Shown here one piece after another: positions 1-9,263 of a stretch of DNA of 64,000 nt; within the stretch, counting starts at the first letter, position 1, and each line of letters begins with the position of its first letter. The stretch is from Bipolaris cookei. Its lineage: Eukaryota > Ascomycota > Dothideomycetes > Pleosporales > Pleosporaceae. The notes below the pieces were generated by a model. It was not told where the DNA came from, did not search any database, and worked only from the letters and a program-made list of their open reading frames with translations. The stretch spans positions 1-64,000 of the forward strand of contig NRSV01000021.1 in assembly GCA_002286855.1 (NCBI GenBank), read 5' to 3'. A program made the position numbers and the translations under genes.

Positions 1-724
1 CGATCAAGCTGGCTCTGAGTCTACTACGGACAAGTAGAAGGCAGAGACCTCTACCTCTGAGTCGATAGTAGAACAAGCAGCACCCTACACTTTGACAGAT
101 TATAGTCTTGATAGATCGACTATAGACTTGATTGATCGCAGAGTCCGGGTGTGGACTGCGCATCCGGATTCTGTCGTAGAATAGCTGAGTAGCTTATCTA
201 CAACAGCAAGTAGATAGAAGACAGAGCACTTCACACAAGATCAATTCACACTACCAACGATCAATCAATTAGTGTTTCTCCCCTAGCACATATCTTCTCT
301 CTCTAGAATCTCTCGATCAAGCTGGCTCTGAGTCTACTACGGACAAGTAGAAGGCAGAGACCTCTACCTCTGAGTCGATAGTAGAACAAGCAGCACCCTA
401 CACTTTGACAGATTATAGTCTTGATAGATCGACTATAGACTTGATTGATCGCAGAGTCCGGGTGTGGACTGCGCATCCGGATTCTGTCGTAGAATAGCTG
501 AGTAGCTTATCTACAATAGCAAGTAGATAGAAGACAGAGCACTTCACACAAGATCAATTCACACTACCAACGATCAATCAATTAGTGTTTCTCCCCTAGC
601 ACATATCTTCTCTCTCTACAATCTCTCGATCAAGCTGGCTCTGAGTCTACTACGGACAAGTAGAAGGCAGAGACCTCTACCTCTGAGTCGATAGTAGAAC
701 AAGCAGCACCCTACACTTTGACAG
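1..724. repeat. 313-bp tandem direct repeat (two full copies plus a partial third)
   Basis: Copies start at 1, 314 and 627, giving an exact period of 313 bp. The third copy breaks off near 722, where gypsy integrase sequence begins. Copies 1 and 2 differ by only a few bases (for example acaaca versus acaata before the AGTAGATAG stretch), so the duplication is recent or homogenised. The unit matches the LTR-like block at 3390-3803 in two orientations: about 106-215 matches its right end directly, while the remainder matches its left end as reverse complement. The unit is therefore a rearranged LTR product rather than a simple satellite. Confidence 0.9.
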
Positions 725-1180
725 GACCAACCTTTAAGGAGAGGGACAAAGTTTTCCTGTCAAGACAAAACCTAAAAACTAACCAGCCATGCAAGAAACT
801 GAACAACCTCCGAATAGGACCGTTTGAAATTCTAGAAGAAACAGGAAAGGTAAACTACAAGTTACAACTACCACCAGGTATGCGAATCCACTTTGTCTTT
901 CACAAGAAACTCTTGGAACCAGCACCCCCAGATGCCGAACTAGCAACAGGCATAGAACTCGAAGACGACGAGTAAGAGGTCGAGGATATCAAGGACCTGC
1001 GGAAAATCGGTAGTCAGTGGAAGTGCTTGGTCAAGTGGCAAGGATGACCCGAGAGCTATAACACATGGGAACGAAGGAAACATGACGAATTGCAAGTCAC
1101 TAATATGTGAGTACCATCAGAAACACCCAGAGAAGAGAGGATTGAGTCCTCAAGGAAAAGGAAGGAGTAATCAAACGAAT
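718..1180 (+). pseudogene. Ty3/gypsy chromovirus pol remnant: integrase C-terminus plus chromodomain
   Basis: The open stretch 718-975 reads as the integrase C-terminal domain of a fungal chromovirus, with blocks such as FKERDKVFLSRQN, IGPFEILEE, LPPGMRIHFVFH and LLEPAPP. It begins with TTG and has no upstream integrase core, so it is a 3' fragment. The same frame continues past a TAA at 973 into a chromodomain-like run (EVEDIKDLRK, KCLVKWQG, PESYNTWE) with another stop (TGA) between the last two. From about 1078 the chromodomain helix continues in another frame (CKSLICEYHQKHPEK). Two stops and a frameshift show that it is dead. The family call is secure; a precise clade is not. Confidence 0.8.
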
Positions 1181-1691
1181 GATCGAAAGAGTCAGCCTGT
1201 GACCAATCTGGATCACTCAAGGGTTCGAGTGGCAATGGTTCAACAGCAGGAAGGCCCGTACCAGAAGCAGAGCCCCCCTCGACCTGCTCTTTCGCGCGGT
1301 CCTGAAGGTTTGGAAGGGCTAAGTCACGGCGCACGAAGGACCGTTCCTTGTTCTTCATTTAAGAAACTCACGGCGCAATCGAGACGCCTCGGCAGCGGCC
1401 AGAGCCTGGCGCTCCTCGACACGCGCAACTTCCAGCTCTTGGCGCTCTCGCTCGGACTTGACTTCCTCCCACTCTTTCCCAGAAAAAAAGACTGCATTCA
1501 GCAGCAATAAAGATACAACCAGCTCAATGACCAGAGGTCCTCTCTACGAAACAACGAAGGTCCTTCTCGTCGCAACGCCTACAGCGAAAATCCATCTTTA
1601 GAGAATCCTGTTCCACCCGCGCAGCACGGGCATGACGCTGGGAAGTCGAATTTTCGGAACGAACGCGGCGGGAAGACTGAACCTTAGGCAT
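1056..1691 (-). pseudogene. Repeat-family protein with paired CxxC motifs and a coiled coil, broken
   Basis: Reading the minus strand from an ATG at 1691 gives a basic N-terminus, then CRRCDEKDLRCFVERTSGH followed after a frame change by a further cysteine region (AGC, ECSLFF). Next comes a charged helical stretch (EWEEVKSERERQELEVARV) predicted to be a coiled coil. The tail (RRDLALPNLQDRAKEQVEG, then SDPDWSQADSFDHSF) is in a third frame. The overall order resembles a dispersed fungal repeat protein with a small zinc-binding head and a coiled coil; no function is assigned. At least two frameshifts and one stop make it a pseudogene. It overlaps the end of the gypsy remnant on the opposite strand. 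Confidence 0.55.
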
Positions 1692-2634
1692 GGTTAGGAA
1701 GGCATACAGGAAGTTACAACACAGAGGGCGTACCGAAACCCTATATGCGACCTACCAATGCGGCACGGAAAAACAATGATCGAGAGTACAGAGACGATAT
1801 CCCTAAGGGGGAAGGTAATGTTACAAGTAACAAGAAAGATTTTCTTCCTGACGAGGTACGGGAGGTTAAAGGCCAACCGACATCCGCGTCAGAAGGTGAT
1901 GATCACCGAGTGGTGTTGATCACGTGGCTGGTATAACGCCAAGACCAAGTATTCCGCGCTAGTATCTGATGCCACACTCCAAGCGAGGTAATGGCATCAG
2001 AGGCATCAGAAGCAACAGAGATTGTTTTGTGAGGACAGTGATGCCAGGACTGGAAGCAATGAGGATAAAAGGATGGATGGGTTTCATTGTTACTTTCGTA
2101 TAACACCATTATATGAATATCTTAGAAACTGCTCAGGACTCACATATACACATATTTACAAGGAGACAATACTAACACCTAAAGAGCAGACGACGACCCT
2201 TTATCAGAGACAGAAGCTTCAAAACCAAGCCTGAAGGAAAATCCTAGGATCCTTTAGAACTTCTCCCGCTATACCTAGCAAGGTAGAAGTAGCTCTATAC
2301 CCGTCTAGAATTTGACTCAACAACGCCCTGTGACAATACACCTTTAGAGCAAGAAAACCAGCTTCTAACCACCCCCTTAACACTGTTAACTCCAGCAATC
2401 AAGGGAAGCAGCTAGAGCGTATTACTAAATCTATCTCAACAGTTTTATCTACAGATAGCGAGAAGATACAGCACTATGCCTTTACGCCATGGAGCTTAGA
2501 AATACTCTATAAGACGAATATATCTAAGAAGTCGAAAGAAACCGAAGCAAAAGAACACAAAGAGTTACTAGAAGACAAGTATCTCCTGTCTATCTATTCA
2601 GATGCCTCAGCCAAAAGCAAATGCAAGGATATAG
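1692..2634. other. Gene-free, repeat-derived stretch
   Basis: Only short open frames with no recognisable family are present (for example 1745-1936 and 2022-2234). Base composition resembles the flanking transposon debris. I see no gene, RNA or clear repeat here. Confidence 0.5.
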
Positions 2635-3089
2635 TGTTAGAATATAAGGAAGGTAAGAGTCTGCTTGTCCTACAGCAGACTCAGACGTAGAGGTTGCTAC
2701 TTGTCCTTGGGGCTCAGAGGTAGCTGTTACTACTTGTTCTACTATACACTCAGAGGCAGTATCGAGGCTTCTAGTATAAAACAATGAAAGATGCTAGGGG
2801 AGAGAAGTAGATTGAGATTGAATGTGCTGGATTGATTTTTGATGCGATACACTGAATTGCTCTTCTCTTGTCCTCTATCTACTCTGCTATTCTACAGCTA
2901 TATATATTGACTGGAATAGATTCTGGAAGAATCCATCTAACCGTAGCTTTCGTGATCGTTGAGGTCATAGATAGATATCGACTGATATTGGCTTAATGGC
3001 TTCTAGTAATGAATTGATCACAGTATCGGGTGGTAACCCGAGTACTTGGATGGTATTGGAGATCAGCTGACTAGCTTATATCTCTAACA
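2635..3089. mobile_element. Diverged LTR-like block (TGTTAG...CTAACA)
   Basis: The block starts TGTTAG and ends CTAACA, a perfect 6-bp terminal inverted repeat typical of LTR ends. Its inner order parallels the block at 3390-3803: a CTGCTTGTCCTACAG-type start, a TATATATAT box followed by a TAGATTCTGGAAGA-like segment, and an end reading CTAGCTTATATCTCTAACA. Identity between the two is moderate, so this is an older relative. No 5-bp target duplication is seen beside it. Confidence 0.55.
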
Positions 3090-3389
3090 AGAGTGTATGC
3101 AGATAATAAGGCTGCATTACTTAGACTAAAGACTGCTTCTAATAACCCTGAACAACAATGGTAACTTAGATGTAGTAAGCCAGCAGAGAAGCTACTAGAT
3201 AAAGGCATACTACTGTCAGATAACAGTAACCTAAGCCGCGGAACCCAGTCGATATTATGCCAGGATGTATCGGCATGAATTACAGCCGACGTACTTTGAT
3301 ACTTACATGAAACAAGCACCTACCGAGGCAATAGCAAAACACTACACATAAGTAATGGCAGAGAACAATCACAACAGCACAGATCAATA
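3090..3389. other. Degenerate retroelement interior between two LTR-like blocks
   Basis: This 300-bp stretch has no long frame, only short interrupted frames. Its position between two related LTR-like blocks suggests internal remains of the element, but no gag or pol motif is recognisable. Confidence 0.35.
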
Positions 3390-3803
3390 TGTCAAAGTGT
3401 AGGGTGCTGCTTGTTCTACTATCGACTCAGGGGTAGAGGTCTCTGCCTTGTACTTGTCCGTAGTAGACTCAGATCCAGCTTGATCGAGAGATTGTAGAGA
3501 GATAAGATATGTGCTAGGGAAGAAACACTAATTGATTGATCTTTGGTAGTGTGAATTGATCTTGTGTGAAGTGCTCTGTCTTCTATCTACTTGCTATCCT
3601 ACTACTATATATATTAGCTATAATAGATTCTAGAAGAGTATATCTAGTAGTAGCTTGCGTAATCTATAGCGTCATTGATAGATGTCTATTGATCGATTAT
3701 AGTCTTGATAGATCGACTATAGACTTGATTGATCGCAGAGTCCGGGTGTGGTCTGCGCATCCGGATTCTGTCGTGGAATATCTGAGTAGCTTATCTACAA
3801 CAA
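3390..3803. mobile_element. LTR-like block, parent of the 313-bp tandem unit
   Basis: It begins TGTCAAAGTGTAGGG and ends CTTATCTACAACA, so it has TG...CA termini. It carries a TATATATATT box near 3607. Its left 200 bp is the reverse complement of most of the tandem unit at 1-724, and its right 105 bp is a direct match to the remaining part. The middle (about 3595-3695) is missing from the tandem units. The terminal TG/CA and the TATA box support an LTR; no primer binding site was recognised. Confidence 0.6.
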
Positions 3804-3987
3804 GTTACAGGTTCAGAACGTCGTGCGAGACCTACTCTTACGCAACCAGGCAATCGCGACTGGTTTACAGTCATTCAGAGCATCTGCACTGTGGGATACG
3901 CTACCCCACCATTCATCATCTACAAAGGACGCGTCCACATCTCTGCATGGTACGAAGGAGCAGGTATACTGTACGGTTGTCTGCTCT

Positions 3988-4230
3988 TCAGTTATAGTAA
4001 GCTTGTGGCAGTTTAGGGATTACTTGGGGCCGAAATGTGATTTTGTTCAGCCGATCAGAAAGGCGCTGAAAGGGAACGTTATAGGCAGCAGCAGCGCGTC
4101 GTATAGTCTTAAATTGACCCGTACTAAAGTCCTGAAGAGCTAGAGTAATTCTACCCTCTCGCTGAGTTAAGAAATCTTTATGTTGGGTTGATTCATAGTG
4201 TTTCGTACGTGGAGTTCGCAATGCCAACAA
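3988..4230 (-). pseudogene. Pogo-like transposase N-terminal helix-turn-helix fragment
   Basis: The 80-residue frame contains a pattern typical of the Psq-type HTH at the start of fungal pogo/Fot1 transposases: REGRITLALQDFSTGQ, then IRRAAAAYNVPFQRLSDRLN. The DDE catalytic domain does not follow, so this is a 5' fragment. It lies just left of the complete element at 4591-6353 but on the other strand, so it is a separate copy. Confidence 0.6.
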
Positions 4231-4590
4231 AAGGTGGCCCGGCTCGATGGGGGTGGCCCTCTTGATGGTGGAATACGTTTACTATTTTTTTGTTGACAAT
4301 TAACGGGAGCCTTCAATCCACGTCTCAAAAAAACAAGCTTCTTGAAGTCATGAAAGGACCAAGGCCTACCCTGCTGTCTACTAGCCTGGACAAAATCCTT
4401 CCTAGAAAATAAATCTTTAGAGCTATCCTTTGACATACAGACTGAGGATCCACAGGAAATCTCAACTGAAACCCCTCAACGAAGCCCAGTCTCGCCTATA
4501 TTGTTTCTGATCTACTCAAAACCGCTGTTTCAGGCGATCCAGACCAGTGCAAATTTTTAGTCTTCCTCCTATATAGACGACCTACAGATA
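4231..4590. other. Gene-free stretch left of transposon A
   Basis: The only frame (4167-4436, minus) has no family signature. No repeat structure was identified. It ends at the TA target dinucleotide (4589-4590) of the next element. Confidence 0.4.
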
Positions 4591-6353
4591 ACGTGGTTCA
4601 CAAGCGAGCGGCTCATCCCAAGCGAGTTGCCACCTCCCCACCAGCGCCCTAATGTCAACACTACAACGCGATATGTTTCAACTACGCAGTGCCCGATTGA
4701 TTTCTTATGAATCAGATATTTAACTTGCTCTCTTTGATATTAAATCCTAACGTGTTCAAAGTGTAAAACGTGCTGCAGAGATATATAGCGTCCCCCGAAC
4801 AACAATTCGACGGCGACACGCTGGAACACGCCCCCGCCGCGACTGCGAAGCGCACTCAAAGCGCCTTGATAAGCTAGAAGAGGAGGCTATAGTCAAGTGT
4901 ATTCTTGAGGAGTTTGCGCGAGGATTTGCGCCTACAAAGGCTGACGTTCGAGCAATGGCTGATAAACTGTTGCATGAGCGGGAGAGCAACCCTACTGGCA
5001 AGAACTGGGTTGACAACTTTGTCAAGCCAACTCCTGAGCTCCGTACGCGCTGGAGCCGTTCTTATGATCACCAGCGAGCTACCTGCGAGGACCCAGCGGC
5101 TATCCAGCGCTGGTTCGACTTAGTCCGGGCGACAAAGCAGAAGTGGGGTATTGTGGACGATGATATCTACAACTTTGATGAAACTGGCTTTATGATGGGC
5201 AAGATTTTATCACAGTTAGTTGTCACAGGCGCAGAAGGATAACCCTTCGTTGTCTTTGCGGGCAAGGTACTTATCAACGTCTGGTTTGAGAACCTGCCTG
5301 CCGACTGGGTTCTTGAAGTCAGTCCCAACGGCTGGACGAATAATTAGCTTGCTCTTGCCTGGTTAGAGCACTTTGATACTCATACAAAGAGCTGTACTGT
5401 GGGTGCGTATCGACTGCTTATTATTGACGGCCATGAGAGCCACTGCTCTGTCGAATTTCAAAATCATTGTAAGGAGAAGAACATTATTCTTCTCTATACG
5501 CCTGCGCACTCGTCTCATCTATTGCAGCCTCTTGATGTCGCTTGCTTTGCGCCGTTAAAGCGTAAGTATGGCGACGTAGTTTCAGGCTTGGCACGCAACC
5601 GCACCAACTATATCAGTAAGGAGGCCCTCCTGCTAGCCTTTAAGACTGCTTTTGAGCAGTCTATCACGAAGGAGAATATGCAAGCTGGCTTCAGAGGCGC
5701 TGGTCTAGTCCCACATGACCCACAGGCCGTGCTATCAAAGCTTGACGTCGTGGTGCAGACGCCAAAACAGTCACCGCGACGGGTAGCCGCCTGGGAGGCT
5801 TAGATACCACGCAACGCGCACGAATTTGAGGCTCAAATACTCTTATTCGACAGAGAGTAAGAAATTGCCCTGGGTCTTCTGCAAGTTCTCTTGACGAAAA
5901 GGTCGCGCAGTTAAGTAAAGGGGCTCAGCAAATGGCACATGAGATGACACTTATGAGAGTGGAAGTAGCTGGTCTTAGAGAGGCTCTAGATACAGCAAAC
6001 AAGCGTAAGAGCCGCAAGTGGCGATACATACAGAAAGAAGATACTCTTACTGTAGGCGAGGTGCAAGAAGTATTAGCTGAACAGGTGGGTAGCAGTCGTG
6101 GCGATGGTGAGAGTGCGTCGAAGAGGGTGAGAGGAAAGAGGCGGTGCTGGCGTTGCAAGCAGACTTGACATAACGCTCGTACCTGCGCAGTTGAGATAGA
6201 TAGTGTAAGCAATAGTAGCGATTCTGATAATTAATTTAATGTATCGTAATAGTTAATTAACTGCGATAAAAGTCTGTGATAATGTCTTGAAGTTGTGGCG
6301 CTGATGGGGAGCTGCCGACTCGCTTGGGGTGCCGATTCGCTTGTGAACCACGT
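4591..6353 (+). mobile_element. Pogo/Fot1-like DNA transposon A (1.76 kb)
   Basis: Imperfect terminal inverted repeats of about 58 bp bound it: the left end reads ACGTGGTTCACAAGCGAG and the right end is its complement (CGCTTGTGAACCACGT). Both ends are flanked by TA (4589-4590 and 6354-6355), the target duplication of the Tc1/mariner-pogo superfamily. The interior is one decayed transposase gene. Confidence 0.85.
4700..6234 (+). pseudogene. Transposase of element A (pogo-type DDE, zinc-knuckle tail), inactivated
   Basis: The frame through 4955-5803 carries the HTH (VKRAAEIYSVPRTT), the first catalytic aspartate block (YNFDETGFMMG), the second (LLIIDGHESH) and the third (HSSHLLQPLDVACFAPL). 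A tail at 5932-6234 ends in a CxxC...H...C zinc knuckle (CWRCKQT, stop, HNARTC). In-frame stops occur near 4716 and 4743, at 5240-5242 and near 5347; the tail is in another frame, and a TGA lies within the knuckle. The gene is therefore dead, although all three catalytic acidic positions are still readable. It is related to the transposase at 14150-15421. Confidence 0.85.
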
Positions 6354-6559
6354 TAGATAAATAAATTTAAAGTGCCACCTGGTTACTTTTCGGATATATA
6401 AACACTATCTTTCTGTTCTAGGCGCGTAGAGCAAACATAGCAGATTATCCTGCTTGAAAACCTCTACTACTTCTTGTTACTTATCCCGGTCCTTTCTCCT
6501 CCCCGTGCCGCCTTTGACTGTGTTGCCCCTTTTTGGGATAGTAGAGTGTGTGTAGCTAG

Positions 6560-7020
6560 CTCCTTGTCAAGAGCTGAGTATGTGGAATGGTTTCCACTCC
6601 GTCGTGTCTGTTGCTTCAATCTTGATCGCGACTTTTAGGTGCTCGAGTAGGCTTGTGTCTAGGAGCCACTGTCAGGCTATGGCCGCCTTATTCTTGTCTC
6701 TGAGGAGTTCGTGGACCTGGGTTGTGCCCGCTCTGGTAAGGAGTTTAGCCCTAGCTTCCTTCGTGTCCGAACAGTATGCAAGGACGTGGATGAGCGTCTG
6801 TCTGTTGTGGCCACATGTACAGTGAGGTTCCGCTCCAGGTACGCCAATCTTCGCCAGCCATGCCTGGAGTCCGAGGACTTCGGTCCTTAGTAGCATGATG
6901 GCTGTTGCAAGATGTTTGGGTTTGTCGTCGTATAGGTGTAGTGGTTGGAAGCTCCAGTGATCTTTCCAGGTAGGTGCTGTCCGATGTGGTTTGATCTTTC
7001 CTACCTTCCACTTAGCTATA
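6560..7020 (-). pseudogene. Tad-like LINE (non-LTR retrotransposon) 3' fragment
   Basis: Minus-strand translation gives a segment after the RNase H domain of fungal Tad1-type elements: LHLYDDKPKHLATAIMLL, then EVLGLQAWLAKIGVPG, a CTCGHNRQTLIHVL cysteine-histidine motif, and a helical tail. The beginning (about 6900-7020) and the rest lie in different frames. Reverse transcriptase is absent, so this is a 5'-truncated relic, as is usual for LINE insertions. It lies between two DNA transposons. Confidence 0.7.
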
Positions 7021-7171
7021 TATACATATTAAGGCTTGTTGATATTGCCACTTAAAAAATTGCGATAACAGCTTTTTGGTGTGGCTCTATAGCCTCGTTT
7101 TTGAGGTAGTTTTGGAGAGGCCAGGCGCGTACGAAGTGGTTGCGAGCACGAAGTGGTGGGGCACGGTAATA

Positions 7172-9261
7172 ACGTCCCCCCGCGCCCAATGCATGCTATC
7201 GGGCAATGCACGCCGAACACAATCACCACCCACCCCAACATGAGGTTATTGAGCCACACCAAATAGTTGTAAATACAAAACAACTTAGTAGTTTACTAAA
7301 TAGAGTCTTGCGAGAAATTTGTACTATCTGAATTTGGCCGGAGTTTTAATGTTCCGGCTGCCACGTGACATTCGGGCTGGTTGAGCTGATGTAGCTTCTA
7401 TAGCAACATCCGATGCTCCTCTACTATCCACTCGTTTCTAACGCCTTTTCTGCTTAGGAGGAGGCCTTGAAGTTTTGCGTCTACCCTTTCGGGAAGTTTG
7501 GATAGCATTCTGGTTGTTGTTCTCTGTTTTTTGACGTTGTTTTTCCGCCTCCTTGTCAGCCTTCTCCCTATCCTTCACCTCCTTCACTCTCGCTCGCTCT
7601 ACACGCCTCTGTTCAAGCTCCTCTTTCTTTCTCAGAGCATTAGCAGCTCTCTCACCTCTACGCTTACGTTTTTGAAGCCTTTCTTTCTCCTCATCCTTGT
7701 CCTTTTGGGCTTGTTGAGCTCAAGCTTCGTGAAGTTTTTGAGGTGACCAGAACTCAGCTCCTCCACCCAGCTTAGAGATCTTTGGAAGAGGTAGGGGTCT
7801 GCCATGCTTTGTACGCTTATTTTGGTAGGCAAGTGATGCAATCAGCCCCTCGTTTTCAACGCGCAGAAGCTTGCTTTGGGTTGTAGCTCGGTGAACTGAC
7901 GCTTGCAGCTTCTGAGTAAGTTCATCAACTCTCTCCCTTGCTAATTGATCTATTAGTCGTTGTGTACGTTGCCAATCAGCGGGAGAGAGATGAGATAGGC
8001 TCAATTTATCAGTCTGAAGAGGTGGTGTTGGGAAATCAAACTTCTGGGTAACTGTTGTCCGATCCATTGGCCAGATACCAGTGGCTTTGAAAGCTGACGT
8101 AAGGTTGTTTTCGGTGAAGGAGGAGGTAAAAGCTGACCTAAATAAGCTATAGAAATCGGGGTTTTCACTGGAAGAAGTCCTTGTGATCGTTGTTGTTGCC
8201 GAGCGAGTTCAGACGAATAGTAAGACGAGAGAGGCCCAATTACTCCAACATCAAGAGGCTGAAGAGTATGGGTAGAATGAGATGTAAACACCATCAACAG
8301 TATACGATTGCCGTCACAATAGTCCAGAAACCTGGCTGAGAGATGGTTACTGTGGCTGTCACAGATAAGTAATCGCCATGCCCGACGAGCTTTCTCTTTG
8401 GTGAAGCGATCAAATACGTTCTTAAGCCATGAGGGGCCCAATTCAACGTTCGTCCAGCCCGTTGGAGTTGAGCTGACAAAGTGCTCCTCTTCCTCAGGGA
8501 GTATATCTTCCACCCAGTCGTCCATAATATTGGCAGCATCGCCGGAGAAGATCAGACACGTTGGCAGCATCATCCCATCTGCACAGATCGTTAGTACAAC
8601 TGTTATCCACTCTCTGTTGCTATATTGAAGTGCTTTTCCGGCCCTCTCCTTCACCCAAACTGCCTTACTTAACACTCTTTTTGAACGACTCTTGACCAAT
8701 CATGAACCCCTTCTCGTCCATGTTGAACGTGAGCCTTGGCTCTATGCTATACTCCTCTATTTTCTGATAGAGTAGATCAAAATATGCCTCATACTTGGCG
8801 AGAGAATCAGCACGGTAACGTACCCGATCGATCTTGGGTGCCCAACGAGGGACTAGATGGTCTGAGTTTCGGTGAAGGAAGTGGTCAACCCAGCTCATTG
8901 AGACCTCTCTCCCGGCTAATTCAGTCCCAAATTTTTTATCATCTCTCTTGTAGGAGGTATTCCTCTCTTATGAAGCTTCTCTATATATACTCTACAAGCT
9001 CTAGTTCTTGTTGTGGGGGACAGCTTGTTGGACGGCGTCATGGTCCTTGCGTGACGCGCATACACCCCGGTGTCTTCGGCTGAGCGTAGATCGGTCGACA
9101 GCCCATTTTTTGGCATAATATTTATACCAAAAATTCGGAGCAGACTCGTGCGATTCTAAATCTTCAATCACTTTCTCGATCGATGTCATGGTGGTGGAAT
9201 TGCGGCGCGTCAAAGTGGGTGGCTGGTCTGGTGTTAGCGTGCACTGGGCGCGGGGGGACGT
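7172..9261 (-). mobile_element. Pogo-like DNA transposon B (2.09 kb)
   Basis: The ends are inverted repeats of about 30 bp: ACGTCCCCCCGCGCCCAAT at the left, and the same sequence with minor changes when the right end is read on the minus strand. TA dinucleotides flank it at 7170-7171 and 9262-9263. The second TA is shared with the next element, C. The transposase runs on the minus strand. Confidence 0.85.
7440..9190 (-). pseudogene. Transposase of element B, inactivated
   Basis: From the ATG near 9190 (MTSIEKVIEDLESHE) the protein reads through an HTH, a CENP-B-like segment (MSWVDHFLHRNSDHLV) and three catalytic blocks: FNMDEKGFMIG, LLICDSHSNH and HSTHTLQPLDVGVIGPL. A lysine/glutamate-rich coiled tail follows. 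Frame changes occur near 9000, 8690 and 8150, and a TGA lies near 7720. The second block has Cys-Asp-Ser where most relatives have Asp-Gly-His, which may reflect decay. Pieces are spread over the frames 9001-9116, 8665-8898, 8001-8699 and 7720-8067. Confidence 0.8.
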
Positions 9262-9263
9262 TA

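Noticed and set aside
1..724. Regularly repeated sequence that could be taken for a CRISPR-like array
   Set aside because: The period is 313 bp with no unique spacers, and the sequence matches LTR pieces in a eukaryotic genome.
7073..7265. Inverted pair GGTGTGGCTC / GAGCCACACC that might be a small MITE
   Set aside because: One arm lies outside and one inside element B, the match is only about 20 bp, and no target duplication fits.
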